From assembly GCA_013152625.1 (NCBI GenBank), contig JAADFY010000024.1:1-16430 (forward strand): a DNA stretch of 16,430 nt. The letters run 5' to 3'. Positions 13,578 to 16,430 of the stretch are shown here, in pieces (positions within the stretch are counted from its first letter, which is position 1; each line of letters starts with the position of its first letter). A program made the position numbers and the translations under genes. The DNA comes from Alphaproteobacteria bacterium. GTDB lineage: Bacteria > Pseudomonadota > Alphaproteobacteria > Rhizobiales > Devosiaceae. The notes under the pieces were generated by a model that saw only the letters and a list, made by a program, of their open reading frames with translations, ran no database searches and was not told where the DNA came from.

Positions 13578-14389
13578 GCGGGCCTATCCTGAAGGTCGAC
13601 AAAGTGGGCAAAACCTTTGTGCAGGGGGTGCATCAGGTAGAAGCTCTTGCCGACATTTCCTTTAGCGTTATGGCGGGGGAATGTTTTGCGGTGGTCGGGG
13701 AAAGCGGGTCGGGCAAAAGCACCCTGGCCAACCTCATACTGGGCATATATCCCCCCACCACCGGCACCATTTCGTATGCCGGGGAACCGCTGCCGGCCAA
13801 ACGGCAACTGGTGCACCGGCGGGCCATACAACTGGTCCAGCAAAACCCGCTTTCAGCCCTTAATCCGAAGCGCACCATTGGCGCTTCCCTGCGGCTCGCC
13901 CTTGATGTGCACGGGATCGGAGCCCCCTCGGAGCGGCGGGACATTGTGGGGGGATTGCTCGAAGAAGTGGGCCTGCCGGCCGAGTTTGCCAGCCGGGCCC
14001 CTGCAGCCCTGTCCGGCGGCCAGCGCCAGCGGGTGTCCATCGCCCGGGCATTGGCGTGTCAATCGGCGCTGCTGGTGCTGGATGAGCCGACTTCGGCCCT
14101 TGATGTGCTGGTTCAGGCCCGGGTGCTAAAGCTGCTCGAAAAGCTGCGGCGCAAACACAATCTGACATATATATTCATCACCCATGACCTGTGTGTGGTG
14201 CGAAATATCGCCGATCGGGTGGCGGTGTTTGAAAAGGGGCGTTTAATCGAGCTGGCGGCCACCGAAACGCTGTTTACCCGCCCTCAAACCCCTTACACGC
14301 GGGCGTTAATCTCTGCGGTGCCGGTGGTGAGCGAAGAAGAAGAGCGTTTGCGGCAACGGCTCGGGGAGCCTCAAAATGCAATTGGTTGA
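13550..14389 (+). CDS. Dpp/Opp-type ABC importer ATPase, second subunit
   Basis: This is a 279-residue ATPase of the DppF/OppF family: Walker A GESGSGKST (50-58), Q-loop LVQQNPLSALNP (95-106), signature LSGGQRQ (154-160), Walker B LLVLDEPTSALDV (174-186) and switch H212 (THDLCVVR). The tail retains PYTRALISAVP but is short, ending in an acidic, arginine-rich helix without the cysteine motif seen in some relatives. It pairs with the ATPase at 12669 to drive import. Translation starts at 13550 in an ATGA overlap; ATGs at 13562 and 13574 are in-frame alternatives created by a repeat. Its end overlaps the GAF gene by 14 bases, continuing the coupling. Confidence 0.93.
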   Translation: MSKTMSKTMSGPILKVDKVGKTFVQGVHQVEALADISFSVMAGECFAVVGESGSGKSTLANLILGIYPPTTGTISYAGEPLPAKRQLVHRRAIQLVQQNPLSALNPKRTIGASLRLALDVHGIGAPSERRDIVGGLLEEVGLPAEFASRAPAALSGGQRQRVSIARALACQSALLVLDEPTSALDVLVQARVLKLLEKLRRKHNLTYIFITHDLCVVRNIADRVAVFEKGRLIELAATETLFTRPQTPYTRALISAVPVVSEEEERLRQRLGEPQNAIG

Positions 14390-14891
14390 ACAACAAAAAT
14401 TCGTGGATGCGCTGGCCGAACATGCCGATCAACCGGCAGCAACCTTTGGTGCCCTGTGCGATCTGGCAGACAAAGTGGTCGGGCATATCCTGTTCACCCT
14501 GACCGCCATTGACCGCAAAACCGGTGGGGCCAGCCGCATCTATTCAAATATGCCCGCCGCCTATCCCACCTTTGGCACCAAGCCGGGTAACGTGACCGAC
14601 TGGCACCGGCTGGTCATCGATCAGCGCCGCACGTTCGTCGCCAATTCTCTTGAGGGCATTGCCGAAGTTTTTGACGATTATGAGCTGATTGGCTCTTTGG
14701 GGTGCCGGTCGGTCATCAATATACCGGTAACTGTTGCCGGTCGGGTCATCGGAACCATCAATTGCCTGGCCGGTGCCGATCACTATAGCGCAAGCCGTGT
14801 GGCCGCCTCCGAAGCGTTAAAACTGCCCGGGGCGATGTGCTTTTTGCTCCATGCCCGAACCCTTGACCCCAACCAGCAAATGCGAGGCTAA
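14376..14891 (+). CDS. Stand-alone GAF-domain protein
   Basis: The 171-residue cytoplasmic protein is almost entirely one GAF domain: helix EQQKFVDALAEHADQPAAT, strand VVGHILFTLTAIDRKTG, then YSNMPAAYPTFGTKPGN, a core strand GCRSVINIPVTVAGRVIGTINCL and the closing helix. There is no kinase, cyclase or DNA-binding output domain. It starts inside the ATPase gene (14-base overlap) and ends two bases before the HyuA gene, so it is tightly coupled to both and likely works with the same compound. It might sense the imported molecule, modulate the enzyme, or bind it as a small catalytic unit. The cysteines of the free methionine sulfoxide reductase GAF type are not evident. Function is unassigned. 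Confidence 0.85.
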   Translation: MQLVEQQKFVDALAEHADQPAATFGALCDLADKVVGHILFTLTAIDRKTGGASRIYSNMPAAYPTFGTKPGNVTDWHRLVIDQRRTFVANSLEGIAEVFDDYELIGSLGCRSVINIPVTVAGRVIGTINCLAGADHYSASRVAASEALKLPGAMCFLLHARTLDPNQQMRG

Positions 14892-14893
14892 AA

Positions 14894-16430
14894 ATGAGCC
14901 AGAAAACCATACGCGTGGCCACCGATGTGGGGGGAACGTTTACCGATCTGGTGTGTTTTGTAACCGACCGGGAAACCGGGACAAGCCAGACCATTACCGC
15001 CAAGACCGACACCACACCACCCGATTTCGAGGTCGGGGTGCTCAATGTCCTGCAAAAAGGTGGCGTCGATCCGGCCACCATTGATTTTCTCGTTCACGGA
15101 ACCACCGTGGTTATCAACGCGCTTACCGAGCGCAAGGGGGTCAAGGTGGGCCTGATCACCACCCAGGGCTTTCGCGATACGCTGGAGATCGCCCGGGGCA
15201 ACCGGCCGGATTTTTTCAACCTGCATTATGAAAAACCAAAACCGTTCGTGCCCCGTTATCTGCGCCGGGAAGTGCCCGGGCGGATCAGTTACAAGGGCGA
15301 GGAAATGGCGCCGCTGGACCTTGCGGGCCTGCCCGATATTATCAGTGATTTCAAAGCCGATGGCGTTGAGGCCATCGCCATCTGTTTCTTGCATTCCTAT
15401 GCCGACATTTCCCACGAACAGCGCACTATGGCTGAGATTTTGGCCCTGTGGCCCCAGGTGGCGGTGGTCGCCTCTCATCAGATCACCCGGGAATGGCGCG
15501 AGTATGAGCGCACCAGCACCACGGTGTTATCGGCCTATGTACAGCCCGCCGCCGGACGCTATTTGCGCCGGCTCGACGAGGGGCTGAAATCAAAGGGCTT
15601 TAAGGGCAGCCCCTTTATCATGCAGTCCAATTGCGGGGTGGATTCCCTGGCCTCGGTGACCCGCATCCCCATCACCATGGTGGAAAGCGGCCCGGCCTCG
15701 GGTTTCTGGGGAGCGGCGGAACTGGGCAAACTGATCGGCGAGCCCAATATTTTAGCCCTCGACATCGGCGGCACCACCGCCAAATGCTCGCTCATTGAAA
15801 ATGGGCAGGTGCGCATCATGACCGACTACTGGATCGAGCGGGACCGCACCTCGGCGGGATATCCGATCATGGTGCCGGTGGTGGATCTGGTGGAAATCGG
15901 CAATGGTGGCGGCTCGATTGCCTGGGTGGACGAGTTTTCCAAGCTCCATGTGGGACCCCGGTCTGCCGGCGCCATTCCCGGCCCGGCGGCCTATGGCAAA
16001 GGCGGGCATGAGGCCACCACCACCGACGCCAACCTGTGGCTGGGGCGGATCAACAAGGACTATTTCTGCGGCGGCGAATTGACCGCGCATATGGGTGAGG
16101 TGGAGGCGGCCATAAAAGCGGTGGGCGAAAAACTCGGTGTGAGCGGCGATGACGCGGCGCGGGGGATCGTGCGTATCGCCAATAACAATATGGTCAACGC
16201 GCTTAAACTGATCTCGCTGAACCGCGGCTTTGATCCGCGGGATTTCACGCTGGTGGCGTTTGGCGGCGGCGGGCCGATGCACGCGGTGGCCCTGGCGGGG
16301 GAGCTGGGGTGCAAAAAGGTGGTGGTGCCCGCCGGCGCGTCGGTGTTTTCCGCCTGGGGCATGATGATGTCGGACTTGCGCCGGGACTATTTCGTCACAA
16401 GCCTGACCGAGCTTTCCGAGGCGGCTGTGG
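14894..16430 (+). CDS. hyuA: Hydantoinase/oxoprolinase family A subunit (3' partial)
   Basis: The open frame runs 512 codons to the window edge with no stop; the family is usually near 690 residues, so about three quarters is present. The N-terminal Hydant_A_N domain opens with the nucleotide-binding motif RVATDVGGTFTDLV (7-20) and contains VHGTTVVINALTERKGVKVG (67-86). The main hydantoinase A domain carries the second actin-like phosphate motif LALDIGGTTAK (287-297), VEIGNGGGSIAWVD (333-346), GPRSAGAIPGPAAYG (354-368), LNRGFDPRDFTLVAFGGGGP (442-461) and AGASVFSAWGMMMSDLRRDY (480-499). Members hydrolyse hydantoins, N-methylhydantoin or 5-oxoproline with ATP, usually with a B subunit encoded next. 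The specific substrate is not readable. The ATG lies two bases after the GAF stop. With the Dpp-type importer it suggests uptake and ATP-driven opening of a cyclic amide. Confidence 0.93.
   Translation, partial: MSQKTIRVATDVGGTFTDLVCFVTDRETGTSQTITAKTDTTPPDFEVGVLNVLQKGGVDPATIDFLVHGTTVVINALTERKGVKVGLITTQGFRDTLEIARGNRPDFFNLHYEKPKPFVPRYLRREVPGRISYKGEEMAPLDLAGLPDIISDFKADGVEAIAICFLHSYADISHEQRTMAEILALWPQVAVVASHQITREWREYERTSTTVLSAYVQPAAGRYLRRLDEGLKSKGFKGSPFIMQSNCGVDSLASVTRIPITMVESGPASGFWGAAELGKLIGEPNILALDIGGTTAKCSLIENGQVRIMTDYWIERDRTSAGYPIMVPVVDLVEIGNGGGSIAWVDEFSKLHVGPRSAGAIPGPAAYGKGGHEATTTDANLWLGRINKDYFCGGELTAHMGEVEAAIKAVGEKLGVSGDDAARGIVRIANNNMVNALKLISLNRGFDPRDFTLVAFGGGGPMHAVALAGELGCKKVVVPAGASVFSAWGMMMSDLRRDYFVTSLTELSEAAV

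Noticed and set aside
1..16430. Mobile element, prophage or genomic island boundary
   Set aside because: No transposase, integrase, tRNA or long terminal inverted repeats were found, and gene composition looks uniform across the window.

Overview
The window is GC-rich, densely packed bacterial DNA. Its families are ABC importers with dedicated binding proteins, FCD-type GntR regulators, a mandelate-racemase-like dehydratase and HyuA. With ATGA-coupled genes, these suggest a metabolically versatile alphaproteobacterium (Rhizobiales or Rhodobacterales-like). That placement is inference from gene content and style, not from a marker gene. No RNA genes, CRISPR array, integrase or insertion sequence were seen.

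Left part (1-2335). The tail of an unidentified plus-strand gene converges on two minus-strand genes. One is a NanR-like FadR/FCD regulator. The other is a family 1 solute-binding protein that has no signal peptide and no permease or ATPase beside it.

Central module (2391-8094, plus strand). A second FCD regulator heads a likely operon: enolase-superfamily sugar-acid dehydratase, periplasmic sugar-binding protein, ribose-type permease, single-domain ATPase (ATGA overlap with the permease) and an SDR dehydrogenase. The genes read as uptake of a sugar or sugar-acid-like compound followed by dehydration and oxidoreduction. The exact substrate cannot be read from sequence. Two stem-loops separate the binding-protein gene from the permease gene.

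Right module (about 8170-16430, plus strand). A promoter region with two palindrome-like sites and a repeat-rich leader precedes an XRE-cupin regulator. That regulator is split by an exact 11-bp tandem duplication; removing one copy restores one continuous 214-residue protein. Downstream come a complete Dpp/Opp-type importer (family 5 binding protein, two permeases, two ATPases), a lone GAF-domain protein and the first 512 codons of a hydantoinase/oxoprolinase A subunit that runs off the window. Spacing and overlaps suggest one transcript, likely importing and hydrolysing a cyclic amide such as a hydantoin or 5-oxoproline-like compound.

The strongest unusual signals are local tandem duplications. 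Three lie within about 400 bp at the XRE-cupin regulator (leader arrays at 8265-8307 and 8341-8405, frameshifting duplication at 8650-8673). Another, a 12-bp unit in triplicate at 13542-13577, multiplies the start codon of the second Dpp-type ATPase.
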